This document shows, piece after piece, positions 27,121-36,381 of a stretch of DNA of 64,000 nucleotides (positions are counted from its first letter, which is position 1; each line of letters opens with the position of its first letter). The notes beneath the pieces were generated by a model that was given only the letters and a program-made list of their open reading frames with translations, made no database searches and was not told where the DNA came from. The translations under genes and the position numbers were made by a program. This stretch comes from Pseudoalteromonas sp. G4 (GTDB lineage Bacteria; Pseudomonadota; Gammaproteobacteria; Enterobacterales; Alteromonadaceae): positions 1 through 64,000 of the forward strand of contig NZ_JAPEHW010000001.1 in the NCBI RefSeq assembly GCF_028875915.1, written 5' to 3'.

Positions 27121-28020
27121 TTAAAATTCGATGCCTGCTTTTTCTTTAAACAGAGGCACGAGTGCCTTTGAAATCGCTAAAACTTCAGGTTTGTCTTTAC
27201 GAAGGTAAACTTCACCTTGTTTAAACGCCTGCCATGTTTCATTGTCAAAAACCGCACCTCCATAGTGCGCCGCAAGCTGTTTTGAAATGCGTGTTTGCTC
27301 CGGTTTAGCTGTTAAAATCCATGCTAATTCAAGGCGATTATCCCCAAAGACAGCTTCAATTTTGCGAGGAAATCCAAATGCCGGAAAGTTAAAGCAGTTT
27401 ACTTGCACTTGCTCCTTTGGATTATTAAATAACCAAGGGTCGGATGTTTCAATTTTAAGCGGATCACAATGCGCTTCAAAAAGGGGTTTAAGAGTGTCTA
27501 ACGATTCGCCAAACTGCAGCAAATTTGAAAGAGCAAGTGCCGGTTTGCTGCGCTCTAAAGCTTTTATCTCTGGATGTGACCAAACAAATAAATTTGGATG
27601 TAAAGCGTCTTTACCAATTAACGTGGTTTGATTTTTAGCGCTATTTTGCCAAAGTGTATGCTGGTGATGTGCTTTAAAATCCAAGTATTTTTTAGGATCC
27701 TTTTGCAAACCAATCACGGCATCAGGTGCGATATTACTTGCTGATATATGAGCCACTTTGTTATCTGCAATCACCACGGCAATTTTGCCCTTGTTTTTTA
27801 ATTGATTGCAGCTTAAATGCTGTTCACGTTTACTTGCTAATGGAAAGCTAGGTGTATTTAAAGTGATATCTGAAACGGTGTTTTGACATAGCGATTGTAG
27901 TTTTGTTTTAGCGGTACTTATTGATTCACCAATTTCAATGCCATAAAGCGACGCGTTAGGTGTATTTGCAAACAGGGTGCTTGAGCAAAGAGTGAGTAAT
28001 GCGGTTAAATAGTATTTCAT
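27121..28020 (-). CDS. secreted protein with two tandem related domains, function unknown
   Basis: 299 residues with a signal peptide (cleavage near LFANT). The mature part looks like an internal duplication. YGIEIGESISTAKTKLQSLC starts the first half (about residue 26), and LLQFGESLDTLKPLFEAHC starts the second (about 168). Each is followed by a second Cys and a KIAVVIADNKVAHI- or KIEAVFGDNRLELAWI-type strand. Each half thus has a Cys pair likely to form a disulfide in the periplasm. I do not recognise the family. It is monocistronic with its own terminator. Confidence 0.75.
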   Translation of the reverse strand: MKYYLTALLTLCSSTLFANTPNASLYGIEIGESISTAKTKLQSLCQNTVSDITLNTPSFPLASKREQHLSCNQLKNKGKIAVVIADNKVAHISASNIAPDAVIGLQKDPKKYLDFKAHHQHTLWQNSAKNQTTLIGKDALHPNLFVWSHPEIKALERSKPALALSNLLQFGESLDTLKPLFEAHCDPLKIETSDPWLFNNPKEQVQVNCFNFPAFGFPRKIEAVFGDNRLELAWILTAKPEQTRISKQLAAHYGGAVFDNETWQAFKQGEVYLRKDKPEVLAISKALVPLFKEKAGIEF

Positions 28021-28084
28021 AGCGATGCGTTTTTCATGTTTTTAACATTAGACGCAATAACAAACTAAAAGGTTTAAAAACAAA

Positions 28085-28110
28085 AAAGGTTAGCACTTTG
28101 GCTAACCTTT
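28085..28110 (-). terminator. terminator of the small secreted protein gene at 28142
   Basis: A 10-bp stem (28085-28094 with 28101-28110) has a 6-base loop. The minus strand continues into a T-run, and the hairpin lies 32 bases after that gene's stop. Confidence 0.75.
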
Positions 28111-28141
28111 TAGGTCTGTATCAATTTAATTAAAGCGTTTA

Positions 28142-28375
28142 TTAGTCAGCTTTAATGTAGCTTTTGATTGCTTGTAATGAATCAAAAGGTTTGTAACCGA
28201 GTGACTTTAATTCGTCATTAACACAAAACAAAACGGCGCTATCTTTGTTTTCTTCATCTGCTGCCATATCAAGACAGAATTCGTAAGAATCTTTTACAGT
28301 TTCAACGCTTGCTTGCTCTTCGCTAGCAATAACAAGTGTGCTTGCGAGTGCTAATACCATTAAAAAAATCTTCAT
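28142..28375 (-). CDS. small secreted acidic protein
   Basis: About 77 residues. The signal peptide KIFLMVLALASTLVIAS leads to a mature acidic domain with two Cys (YEFCLDMAADEE and VLFCVNDEL) and GYKPFDSLQAIKSYI. The frame extends to 28420, but the ATG at 28375 has a GGGT box 4-5 bases upstream and starts a clean signal peptide. The two cysteines could make a disulfide. No family recognised; small periplasmic proteins of this kind are common in Alteromonadales. A good terminator follows. Confidence 0.75.
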   Translation of the reverse strand: MKIFLMVLALASTLVIASEEQASVETVKDSYEFCLDMAADEENKDSAVLFCVNDELKSLGYKPFDSLQAIKSYIKAD

Positions 28376-28587
28376 ATTTACCCTTTTACAATTATCTGGA
28401 GTGATATTTTTAACGCTCACAAATTAGGTTGATTTGATAAGCAAGTAAAACGATAAATTATTGTCGTAAAGGTAAATTTTATTTTGCTTTTATTTTTAAG
28501 TATTGCAGTACAAGCATCATCTCATTTTTGAATAAGTGATTGGTTTTACATACTGAGGTTTACTGAATTAATAAAAAAAGGCATTAA

Positions 28588-28616
28588 AAAAGGTTAACAA
28601 CAATAGTTAACCTTTT
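28588..28616 (-). terminator. terminator of the Fe-alcohol dehydrogenase gene
   Basis: An 11-bp perfect stem (28588-28598 with 28606-28616) is followed on the minus strand by a T-run. It lies 27 bases after the stop at 28643. Confidence 0.8.
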
Positions 28617-28642
28617 ATTGTTCAGAATAAATCCAGTTAGGA

Positions 28643-29791
28643 TTACATTGCGGCGCGGAAAATCTCTGCAATTTCCTCTGCTGTAGCTTGAATTGGATTA
28701 GTAAAGCCACAAGCATCTTTTAAAGCATTTTCCGTTAGTGTTGGAATATCATCTGCTTTGGCACCAAGTTGTTCAATACCTGATGGAATACCAACGTCAC
28801 TGGCGAGGCTAACAATGGCATCAATTGCGGCATCAGCACCTTGTTCTTCTGAAAGGTTACTTACATCGACTCCCATTGCTTTTGCAACATCACGTAAGCG
28901 CCCAGGTACTGCTTTTGCGTTAAAGCGTTGCACATGCGGAAGTAAAATAGCGTTACATACCCCATGTGGTAAATCGTAAAAACCACCAAGTTGATGTGCC
29001 ATTGCATGCACATAACCAAGTGAAGCATTATTAAACGCCATACCCGCCATAAACTGGGCGTATGCCATTTGCTCACGAGCTTCAATATTGTCACCGTGAT
29101 TAACTGCATTTCGAAGGTTTGCTTGAATTAATTCAATTGCTTTGATGGCTACAGCATCAGTGATTGGTGTTGCTGCAATTGATACATAAGCTTCAATTGC
29201 ATGGGTTAATGCGTCCATACCGGTTGCTGCGGTGAGCGAAGCTGGTTTTGCGAGCATTAATTCCGGGTCATTTACTGAAACAAGTGGTGTTGTATGCTTA
29301 TCTACAATGGCCATTTTAATGTGGCGTTCTTCATCCGTGATAATACAAAAACGCGTCATTTCTGAAGCTGTGCCTGCCGTAGTATTAATGGCGATAAGTG
29401 GTAACATAGGTTTTGCAGATTGATCTACACCTTCGTAATCGCCAATTTTGCCGCCATTTGCAGCTACAAGTGCAATGCCTTTCGCACAATCATGTGGCGA
29501 GCCCCCACCAAGTGAAATAACAAAGTCACAATCTTCGTTTTTTAAAATAGCCAAACCATCGTTTACGTTACTTACAGTTGGGTTGGGTTGAGTACCATCA
29601 AACACAGCAGTCGCAACATCTCGCTTTGTTAATAGTGATTGTACTTTTTCAACAACCCCAATTTGGTTAAGAATTTTATCGGTAACAATTAGGCCTTTTT
29701 TAAATCCTTGTGCCTGAATATTATCTGCTGCGTCAGTTAAACAACCTGCGCCCATCAAATTTACTGTTGGAATATAAAATGCGGTAGTCAT
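28643..29791 (-). CDS. iron-containing alcohol dehydrogenase (YiaY/AdhB type)
   Basis: 382 residues, the exact size of the YiaY/Zymomonas AdhB group. It shows the NAD-binding [15 protein letters not shown], the [12 protein letters not shown] segment, and the metal-binding pair of signatures: D and H in [15 protein letters not shown], and H residues in [19 protein letters not shown]. The enzyme oxidises ethanol or other short alcohols (YiaY: L-threonine) with NAD in the cytoplasm. It is monocistronic, with a run of ribosome-binding purines (AAGGACAG) before the ATG and a clean terminator. Confidence 0.92.
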   Translation of the reverse strand: MTTAFYIPTVNLMGAGCLTDAADNIQAQGFKKGLIVTDKILNQIGVVEKVQSLLTKRDVATAVFDGTQPNPTVSNVNDGLAILKNEDCDFVISLGGGSPHDCAKGIALVAANGGKIGDYEGVDQSAKPMLPLIAINTTAGTASEMTRFCIITDEERHIKMAIVDKHTTPLVSVNDPELMLAKPASLTAATGMDALTHAIEAYVSIAATPITDAVAIKAIELIQANLRNAVNHGDNIEAREQMAYAQFMAGMAFNNASLGYVHAMAHQLGGFYDLPHGVCNAILLPHVQRFNAKAVPGRLRDVAKAMGVDVSNLSEEQGADAAIDAIVSLASDVGIPSGIEQLGAKADDIPTLTENALKDACGFTNPIQATAEEIAEIFRAAM

Positions 29792-29934
29792 AGCTTATCT
29801 GTCCTTGTGTAAGTGAGAGTTACTTTCTTGCGACAAAGATTGTCACATGCTAAACCGTTAGCCATTTTGATTTAAAACAAAGGTTGGTTGTACATCAACT
29901 TAGACTTTAATCTAATAGTGTAAATAGATGAGTT

Positions 29935-29954
29935 AAAGCGCTGTTTAGCGCTTT
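29935..29954. terminator. hairpin between Fe-ADH promoter region and serine hydrolase gene end
   Basis: An 8-bp perfect stem AAAGCGCT (29935-29942 with 29947-29954) has a 4-base loop. Minus-strand transcripts of the upstream operon could end here, though the T-run is weak. The 230 bases between it and the serine hydrolase stop hold no gene I can support. Confidence 0.45.
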
Positions 29955-30181
29955 ATATCTGCTCTGAATGTTCGTTATGCGTGCTTGTGAATTGCTGGAA
30001 AACGCCACTTTCGCTTAACAATGCTTTTGATTTTAAAATGGCGCTATGTTTAACTTTGCCAACAAAATAATTGCCAAATAAAACCCCGACATAACAACTA
30101 ATAAAGTGAAGTACGGGGTGTTTTGATAAGTGAAATTGTAGACTCAGTTGGTATCTAACTTTATGAGTTCTATAAGCGTTT

Positions 30182-31456
30182 TTAATATTGCAAAACACTA
30201 TTAGTTGAGGATTTTGAGATTAACTGTGGAAATTTTCGGTAAAACAGCACAAGACTTACGAAAATCACCAAAATACCAGACCCAATAGGTAAAAACGCAC
30301 TGGCAATTGCGCTATCAAAGTTTAAAAAGTCGGGGACTCCGGTTTGCCATAATGTCCACTCTGATGCAATGCTGCTTGCAAGGTGATCACCACCCGAGCT
30401 TAATACGATTATTGCATCATTGGTATTTGGGTTAATGCGAAGTGCGCTATTAATCGCAGGCTCGTTTGCGCCATCATGGCCAAAAATAAAATTTCCCTTA
30501 GGTGTTGGTGCATACAACATGGCTCCCATGCCCCAAATCGGCGCGCCAAGTTTATACCCGAGCGGTTGGCTTAAATCTTTGATTGCCTGCTCTGAATTTG
30601 TATTACCTTGCTGTAGAGCAATGACAAATTGAGTTAGGTCATTTGCACTTGCCAACAAACCGGTTGCTGCGGGGCTAACATATTGATAAGAAGCTGATTT
30701 ATTTCCTTCGCTATCATATGCATTTGCAATGTTTGTTTGTGCGCCAATAAATTGATAATTCGCACGGTTCATTTTTAGCGGCGTAAAAACCGTATCCGCC
30801 ATAAACGCCTCAAATGTGATGCCCGTTATGTTTTCGATAATGTGCTCGGCGATAAGGTAACCACCGCCCGAGTATTGCCACTCTGTTGCTGGTGCGTAGC
30901 CTATTTCAAACTTTGCATTTCCGCGAGAGCTTTTTGGTTGTTGTAGAGATTCAAGCAGGCTTGGCAATGCTTGCTCTTCAGATATATCAGCAAAGCCTAA
31001 TCCATCCACTAACCCTGAAGTATGTGACAGTAAAAGCCTCATTGTGATTTTATTATGATCAAATGATGAAGAAGGTAACTGCCAAGCTGGTGTTAAATAG
31101 TTAGCAATTGGCGCATCTAAATCAATTTGACCTTGTTGCGCTAATTGAGAAATACCATAGGCAGTAAATAACTTGCTCATCGATGCAACCGGAAACAAAG
31201 TTTCGTCATTTATTTTATCGATTGATGGCGAAAACTGTTTTGATACCACAAGGCCATTTTCAAGAACGATGAAAGCCAAATTGCCTTTGGTTTCATTTAA
31301 AAAGCGGTGATTAACTGCCTTGATAAAGTGATTAGTATCACCTTGCTTTGCAAGCGGTGTTAACCACCAACCGTTAAGTGCGCCATAAAGGCAAATACTG
31401 CTCCAACAAAGTGTGAGTAGGGTAAAGCTCAATATATATTTAAATAAACGCATCAC
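30182..31456 (-). CDS. beta-lactamase-family serine hydrolase, membrane anchored
   Basis: 424 residues. An N-terminal signal/anchor helix is followed by a class C beta-lactamase/PBP4-like fold with SMSK (92-95, nucleophile Ser and Lys), the Tyr motif YSGGGY and HDGAN in place of KTG. A C-terminal transmembrane helix (about 388-408) and basic tail tether it. The domain is more like esterases and D-aminopeptidases of this family than true AmpC, so it is probably not a resistance enzyme. It is the last gene of an XRE regulator / membrane protein / hydrolase operon with gaps of 17 and 33 bases. Confidence 0.88.
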   Translation of the reverse strand: MMRLFKYILSFTLLTLCWSSICLYGALNGWWLTPLAKQGDTNHFIKAVNHRFLNETKGNLAFIVLENGLVVSKQFSPSIDKINDETLFPVASMSKLFTAYGISQLAQQGQIDLDAPIANYLTPAWQLPSSSFDHNKITMRLLLSHTSGLVDGLGFADISEEQALPSLLESLQQPKSSRGNAKFEIGYAPATEWQYSGGGYLIAEHIIENITGITFEAFMADTVFTPLKMNRANYQFIGAQTNIANAYDSEGNKSASYQYVSPAATGLLASANDLTQFVIALQQGNTNSEQAIKDLSQPLGYKLGAPIWGMGAMLYAPTPKGNFIFGHDGANEPAINSALRINPNTNDAIIVLSSGGDHLASSIASEWTLWQTGVPDFLNFDSAIASAFLPIGSGILVIFVSLVLFYRKFPQLISKSSTNSVLQY

Positions 31457-31489
31457 ATTTCCTTGTTCGGTTAAACTGATTAACGCGGG

Positions 31490-32092
31490 CTAAATTACTT
31501 CGAGTTCTTCTTTTTCTCTTACAAAATATATTGAAAGCAATAGTAGGGCTGCAGGGAATAAAAATACGTTGGTAAATGATAAAACAAGGGTCATCTGTAA
31601 AAGACACATCAGTAACATTAAAACTGAAAACACTTTTAGCAGGGGCGGTAAATGCTGATTTACTAAACATACAATTGAAAAAACAGCGGCAACTAACGAA
31701 AATAGCCCAAGTGATCCTAGTGCAATAACCATAACTACCACGCCAGTTGTTTCTGATAAGGTAGTTTGATTTGATAAGGCAAAGTAAATATCAAACAAGA
31801 CGGTTAAATGAAAGATAGACACAAGCCCTGCCATTATAAACAACAACATACGAGCAGCCGTTGCATTAAAGTGATTTTTCAAGTGGTTGCTAAGAGCTAA
31901 GTAAATACTCACCTCTAAAACACCGATTATTACAAACAATAAATCAAGCCAATTAAATGTGAGTAGATCTTGCTTTAGTGCTTCTTCAAATCCAGCCATG
32001 GATTGTCCTAAAAAAGTAATCCAATAAAATGGAAACAGCACTGCGAGCAGCGCACAAGCACCTGCAGATAGTAAATTTTCACGAGAGTTCAT
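31490..32092 (-). CDS. multi-spanning membrane protein, possibly DUF2975-like
   Basis: 200 residues with about five or six hydrophobic helices, very Leu/Val/Phe-rich, and a short charged C-terminus (REKEELEVI). There are no catalytic motifs. It sits 17 bases after a small Cro/C1-type regulator. That pairing is the usual setting of DUF2975 membrane proteins, with which overall size and topology are compatible, but I cannot confirm the family by eye. Its role may be to signal to, or be controlled by, the regulator. Confidence 0.7.
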   Translation of the reverse strand: MNSRENLLSAGACALLAVLFPFYWITFLGQSMAGFEEALKQDLLTFNWLDLLFVIIGVLEVSIYLALSNHLKNHFNATAARMLLFIMAGLVSIFHLTVLFDIYFALSNQTTLSETTGVVVMVIALGSLGLFSLVAAVFSIVCLVNQHLPPLLKVFSVLMLLMCLLQMTLVLSFTNVFLFPAALLLLSIYFVREKEELEVI

Positions 32093-32109
32093 ATAGCGTC
32101 CCTTCTTGC

Positions 32110-32337
32110 TTAATCCAAATGGGTGTTTGGATTAGTTGATTCGTACTGCAAAATGTCACCAGGCTGACAATTAAGCGCCTGACAGATTGCTTCTAATGTT
32201 GAGAACCGAATAGCTTTTACTTTGCCATTCTTAAGCAAAGACAAATTAGTCATTGAAATACCAATATCACCAGATAACTGTTTCAAAGACATTTTGCTTT
32301 TCGCAAGTTCTACATCTAAGTTAATTCGTATAGTCAT
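32110..32337 (-). CDS. small XRE/Cro-type transcriptional regulator
   Basis: 75 residues, essentially one helix-turn-helix domain: MSLKQLSGDIGISMTNLSLLKNGKVKAIRFSTL then EAICQALNCQPGDILQYE. This is the YozG-like compact Cro/C1 type that often precedes a DUF2975-type membrane protein. It is the first gene of the three-gene minus-strand operon ending at 30182 and probably autoregulates. Its promoter lies in the 414-base gap upstream. Confidence 0.88.
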   Translation of the reverse strand: MTIRINLDVELAKSKMSLKQLSGDIGISMTNLSLLKNGKVKAIRFSTLEAICQALNCQPGDILQYESTNPNTHLD

Positions 32338-32751
32338 GGCTTATAAATTAACCAGTGAATTTATGATTGTCAAATAAAGTTTTATGATAAACGTAAAATA
32401 TTTTTCGAATAACATATTTCAATAGTGATGTTTAGAATTATGTTTTTGTAGCTGTTTAATGAAATTTAAATGAAATAATTGCAATAATTTGATCAAATAA
32501 CGAACACAAGTTAGTCTGTTAAATGCATTAGGTAGTAAGGATGCGATGAAATTTAAGTGCTTATTGAAAACTTAAATATCTCAGGTTAGGAAAACAGTGT
32601 GGCTGACATATTTACTGTCTAATGTGTATTGTATTGGTCAAAGCAATTCAGTTAATTCAATGTCAAACTCTTTGTAATTTATGATTTTTACTGAGTTTTA
32701 ATCCCACCGCGTTTCCCTGCCTAAGGTTTTAAAAGGTCTTAGGAAAATAAA
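32338..32751. other. divergent intergenic region, no gene seen
   Basis: About 414 very AT-rich bases between the divergent XRE operon and the large secreted protein. They contain many short T/A runs and promoter-like text but no open frame or RNA structure I can support. Promoters for both directions are expected here. Confidence 0.4.
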
Positions 32752-35004
32752 ATGATTAAATACTTAATGGCGCTGAGTGTGCTTTGCATTAGCTTTTTTA
32801 GTGTGGATGTTTTAGCCCAGAATAAAAATGTAGAGATAGATAAAATCTCAGTGGACAATAAACGGACCACGCTGAAAGTAAAAGGCGAATTAACTGGGTA
32901 TGACAAAGGTGCCACATTGACACTACGTGATGCCGATAACTTAAATGTAGTTTTGCACAGTCAGGTGGTAAATCATAAGCGTTTTAATGCCAAAGTAAGC
33001 ATTAATAGCTTGGTTTATTTACCATGTAATATTGCAGCCGTAATAAACAATGATTTATCGCAAATTGATATCGCACAGGTTGAGGATACGGCAAGTTGTG
33101 GTGGTTATAGCGCGACAATATCAGGTTTGGTGACTGATGAGCCGATCCCTTATGCTACGGTCAGTGTCACAATAAATGGTAATACATTTACAACAGTTGC
33201 AGATGAAAATGGCGCATATTCATTAACTATCTTATCAACCACAATTGATAACCTTATAAAAGTTGAATCTTCAGCAGTTGATGCTCAAACGGGTGATGAA
33301 ATAAACTTTGTGAATTTAGTTGGCTCTTTTGAAAAGGTAATTGATGATGATGTTCAGAATGTTACAAATGTCACAACAGCCAGTTATGTTTTAACAGTGC
33401 AAGCCAACGGCGGTGAAGAGCCTACTACTGTAAATGAATTGAAAGAGGCTGAAACAGCAGTTGATGCGAGTCAGCTGATAGAACTTGCCGCAGTGATTAA
33501 ATTGATAGTGGATGACCCTAATTATCAACTTCCAGAAGGTTTTGATAGTGTGATTGATTTTGTTTCTGCGCCATCTGCGGTAGATTCATTTATTGAAAAC
33601 ACACCAGAAGAAGATTTAGTTGCAGCGCAAAATGCAATTTTACAAGATAGCAATCTTGTTGCCGGCTTTAAACAAAATGATATCCCCAATTTTTATTATG
33701 CAATCGATACTGCTGAGCCAGGTTATTTATCACGAAGTGGTTCTGCGCTTAAATTTAACCCTGCAGGTGCAGGAAACAAATTAAGTTTTCTCTCATGGAA
33801 TGGCCAAGCAATTAACGCACCTTACACATGGCAGATTGTAAATGGCAGAATTGAAGTTACGTACAATAATCCATTAGAACAAGAATTACTGACAAATGCG
33901 ATAGAAGATTTAACGGATGATCAGGCTGAAATTGACGCATTTTATGCTGGTGGAGGAGTTGATGACCAAATCGTTTTTTATCGGTCAACTATCGCTGAAA
34001 ATTTCACACGCGTTGTAGATGGCAATTTGGTGGATGTGATTAACGTTGAAACCCGAAGCGAAGTAAGAACACCTACCTTTCAATTAAATGATGGTTCGAG
34101 CTTAACATTACAAGATACAAAAATTGAAATTGCCAGTGGCCAACAAACTTTTCGATCAGACCTAGATATAGAGCCTGTTGCATTTAATGCTACATGCACT
34201 ACTGGCGTAGCCTGTGTTTTAGGGCAGTGGGGAGGCCAATATAATTACTCGGAAGGTAAGCGTGCTTACGACGATTATATTTTCCCAACAACTTCTTATG
34301 CTGATGTAATCACATTTGATGCAAATGGTATAGCGAATGGCAAAATTTCGGGTATTAACGCTAATTGGCAAGTGGATAATGCAGGAAAGTTAATAATTGA
34401 ATACCCAAATGGTACAGTTCAAACCAGTGAAATTATTGATCAGCTAGGTCTTGAATATGGCGTTTTCACTTCTTATACCACCCCTGAAGGAGAGTTTGCT
34501 ACTTACGATATTTGGGTAAAAGGGCAGCAGAATTTTGTGCTTGATAGTGCTTATTTGCAGCCAACAAGCAGCAACCATTACTGGAATGGTGAAATTAATT
34601 CGTGGATCCCGGGTTCGTTTGATAGCAATGGCTTGCTTATTCCTGAACGCTTATGGGGCTGGTTGTTTACCAGTCACACAGTGCAAAATATCGATGGCGT
34701 TGCTTGGCAGGGACCTGACCAAAACGGATTAAGCAGCATTAATTTTGTGCTAAGTGATGCAGTGAGTTATCAAGTGGGGACACAGAATATTGAAATTAAC
34801 CGTCTACCTTTTGCCAAACGTTTTTGGTATCCCATTGCAAGTACCATTATTAACGGAGATAGAGTGTTTTACATTGTTGAACGTGAAGAGCGTGATGCGC
34901 AATTGTGGTTTGGCGGGCAGCTGGGTTACAACACCTTTATCCCGTCGCGCATTAATATTGAGCGAGAAGTAGACAGAGCAAATTACACCAATGTAGCGCG
35001 CTAA
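32752..35004 (+). CDS. large secreted protein with a carboxypeptidase-regulatory-like domain
   Basis: 750 residues with a signal peptide ending at VLAQ. About residues 120-165 form an Ig-like/carboxypeptidase-regulatory domain (VTDEPIPYATVSVTINGNTF then ADENGAYSLT). The middle is helical and acidic. The C-terminal 400 residues are beta-rich, with repeated Trp/Tyr/Gly strands and motifs such as ITFDANGIANGKISGI and GSFDSNGLL. It is likely exported and surface exposed or periplasmic. No enzymatic motif recognised and no named family assigned. Directly downstream lies a decayed TonB-dependent receptor on the other strand. Confidence 0.75.
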   Translation: MIKYLMALSVLCISFFSVDVLAQNKNVEIDKISVDNKRTTLKVKGELTGYDKGATLTLRDADNLNVVLHSQVVNHKRFNAKVSINSLVYLPCNIAAVINNDLSQIDIAQVEDTASCGGYSATISGLVTDEPIPYATVSVTINGNTFTTVADENGAYSLTILSTTIDNLIKVESSAVDAQTGDEINFVNLVGSFEKVIDDDVQNVTNVTTASYVLTVQANGGEEPTTVNELKEAETAVDASQLIELAAVIKLIVDDPNYQLPEGFDSVIDFVSAPSAVDSFIENTPEEDLVAAQNAILQDSNLVAGFKQNDIPNFYYAIDTAEPGYLSRSGSALKFNPAGAGNKLSFLSWNGQAINAPYTWQIVNGRIEVTYNNPLEQELLTNAIEDLTDDQAEIDAFYAGGGVDDQIVFYRSTIAENFTRVVDGNLVDVINVETRSEVRTPTFQLNDGSSLTLQDTKIEIASGQQTFRSDLDIEPVAFNATCTTGVACVLGQWGGQYNYSEGKRAYDDYIFPTTSYADVITFDANGIANGKISGINANWQVDNAGKLIIEYPNGTVQTSEIIDQLGLEYGVFTSYTTPEGEFATYDIWVKGQQNFVLDSAYLQPTSSNHYWNGEINSWIPGSFDSNGLLIPERLWGWLFTSHTVQNIDGVAWQGPDQNGLSSINFVLSDAVSYQVGTQNIEINRLPFAKRFWYPIASTIINGDRVFYIVEREERDAQLWFGGQLGYNTFIPSRINIEREVDRANYTNVAR

Positions 35005-35052
35005 AACGTTAAGGGCGTATGCCCTTAACGCTTAATAAATTGACGTGTTAAT

Positions 35053-35376
35053 TTACCAGTTATAGCGATAAGTGAGTTTCACCATCGCACCTTTCGCAGG
35101 AATATGGCTGGTATTAGCGTTTGAGCGCAATAATTGACTATAAAGCGGGTAATACTCGCGGTTTGTGGCGTTTTCTATACCAATATTTACAACGCTTTGG
35201 TCTAGCTCAATGCTGGCGAATAAGTCGAGTGTGGTGTACGAATCTGTTTGATGGCGGCCAAAGCCGGTGTTGCCATTTAAACGGTAATCGTGACCGTCAA
35301 CATAGTTTAGTTGCGCTTGCAGATTGATGTTATCGAACTGATATTGGCTTGCAAATGTTGCTTTTAACGGCGCGAT
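35053..35376 (-). pseudogene. C-terminal remnant of a TonB-dependent receptor
   Basis: Minus-strand translation gives about 108 residues of typical receptor barrel end. IAPLKATFASQYQFDNINLQ leads into LNYVDGHDYRLNG, LDLFASIELDQSVVNIGIEN, NREYYPLYSQLL and the terminal strand KLTYRYNW with final aromatic residue. A TAA at 35377-35379 and further stops upstream in the same frame break it, and no receptor plug or N-terminus is nearby. Upstream (35380-35520) the same frame carries another decayed piece (LKIGTFPEQCAG and LAIEKIQQLLDKQTREM) with two stops, which I cannot assign. This is a gene graveyard left by deletion. Confidence 0.7.
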
Positions 35377-35520
35377 TTAAAAACCATTCATTTCACGCGT
35401 TTGTTTATCGAGTAATTGCTGAATTTTTTCAATGGCGAGTTGTTAGCCGGCGCATTGTTCAGGAAAGGTACCGATTTTAAGTGAATCCAGAATGACCTAA
35501 CCAACTAAGTCTTTACAACT

Positions 35521-36042
35521 ATTGTGATAAAAGCCAATGGTTAAGTTGCTCAACATGATTGTGATATTGTTATTTATATTGTCTATACAGAGTTATTTTC
35601 AGCATACATAAACTTTGAGGTGAAGACCCTAAGAAAGATATTTTCTGGTTTCGCTACATACTACTTTTTTTGCTGAGGAGTTGCTGCAATAACGGTATGC
35701 GATGTAGAAGAATTCGCCCCGCAGTATAGAAAGGCTGGGTTAAAATCATAAAAACAGTGAGCTTTTCGCCAGCAATCATGATAGCTATTATTAAAACCAA
35801 GTTATGTGTGCTCTTTACACCGTGCTTATTAAATCCATTCTTTTTAAATGCAGACTCATAACTAAAAACAAACAATATTACTTTCTACATTGAATAGGTT
35901 CTCATTAACTACAAATTTTTATCTTAACGACAATAATTTTTTGATTTTCTTCTTGGCAAAATTTAACTATTTTTCACTTGCGAGCGCACTGTTTATTTGG
36001 TGCGAACAAAGTTTAATTTTCTAACATGTTGAGATTAAAAAT
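35521..36042. other. non-coding stretch upstream of maoP
   Basis: About 520 bases with no gene I can support. A 73-codon minus-strand frame (35654-35875) lacks family resemblance and is probably chance or debris from the adjacent decayed region. The last 150 bases are AT-rich and should hold the maoP promoter. Confidence 0.4.
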
Positions 36043-36381
36043 ATGGCAGCTGAAATTAGATTAGGTGGTCGAAAATTTTATGACGATGAACACTTTCCAG
36101 GTGGCATCGATAGGGCTGGCTTTTTTACTATTCCTGAGGCAAATTTTTTAATTAATTATGGCTATACATTAAACGGATTGTATTGTGGCGAATTACAACC
36201 TGAAAATGAAGTAGAACAGCGTTTCGTTGATAATGTTAATTCAGAGGAAGAATCGGCAGTTTACGAAGTGCGTATTTGGCGAAAGTATCTAAAGGCGCTT
36301 TATAAAGTAAGCCATAGAGCAAGCGCTAACAGTTCTCGCAATGAAATAACTAGGTCGTTTGAGAGTTTCGATGAAGCATGA
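36043..36381 (+). CDS. maoP: MaoP (DUF413) macrodomain Ori organisation protein
   Basis: 112 residues matching DUF413: KFYDDEHFPGGIDRAGFFTI, then EANFLINYGYTLNGL, a G(E)LQPENEVEQRFV stretch and VRIWRKYLKALYK. In E. coli MaoP (formerly YifE) organises the Ori macrodomain together with the maoS DNA site near its gene. Here the conserved core is intact and the tail is Ser/Asn-rich. Its last 11 bases overlap the start of a Lys-rich microprotein gene, suggesting coupled translation. Confidence 0.88.
   Translation: MAAEIRLGGRKFYDDEHFPGGIDRAGFFTIPEANFLINYGYTLNGLYCGELQPENEVEQRFVDNVNSEEESAVYEVRIWRKYLKALYKVSHRASANSSRNEITRSFESFDEA

Noticed and set aside
27287-27631. 114-codon frame antisense to the two-domain secreted protein
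   Set aside because: The minus-strand gene has a signal peptide, internal repeat and terminator; the plus-strand frame is its shadow.
28085-28616. Two similar GGTTA/TAACC hairpins as a possible repeat family or mobile element ends
   Set aside because: Each sits directly after a minus-strand stop codon with a T-run on that strand, which is sufficiently explained by intrinsic termination.
29953-30198. 81-codon minus-strand frame after the serine hydrolase
   Set aside because: GTG start lies inside the end of the hydrolase gene, with no ribosome-binding site and no recognisable motif. The hairpin near its stop is better read as the operon terminator.
30182-31456. Serine hydrolase as an antibiotic-resistance beta-lactamase
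   Set aside because: It has a C-terminal membrane anchor, YSG and HDG in place of the YxN and KTG boxes, and sits in an XRE/membrane-protein operon; this favours an esterase or peptidase role.
35654-35875. 73-codon minus-strand frame near the decayed receptor
   Set aside because: No family resemblance, weak start, and it lies in a stretch of gene debris.
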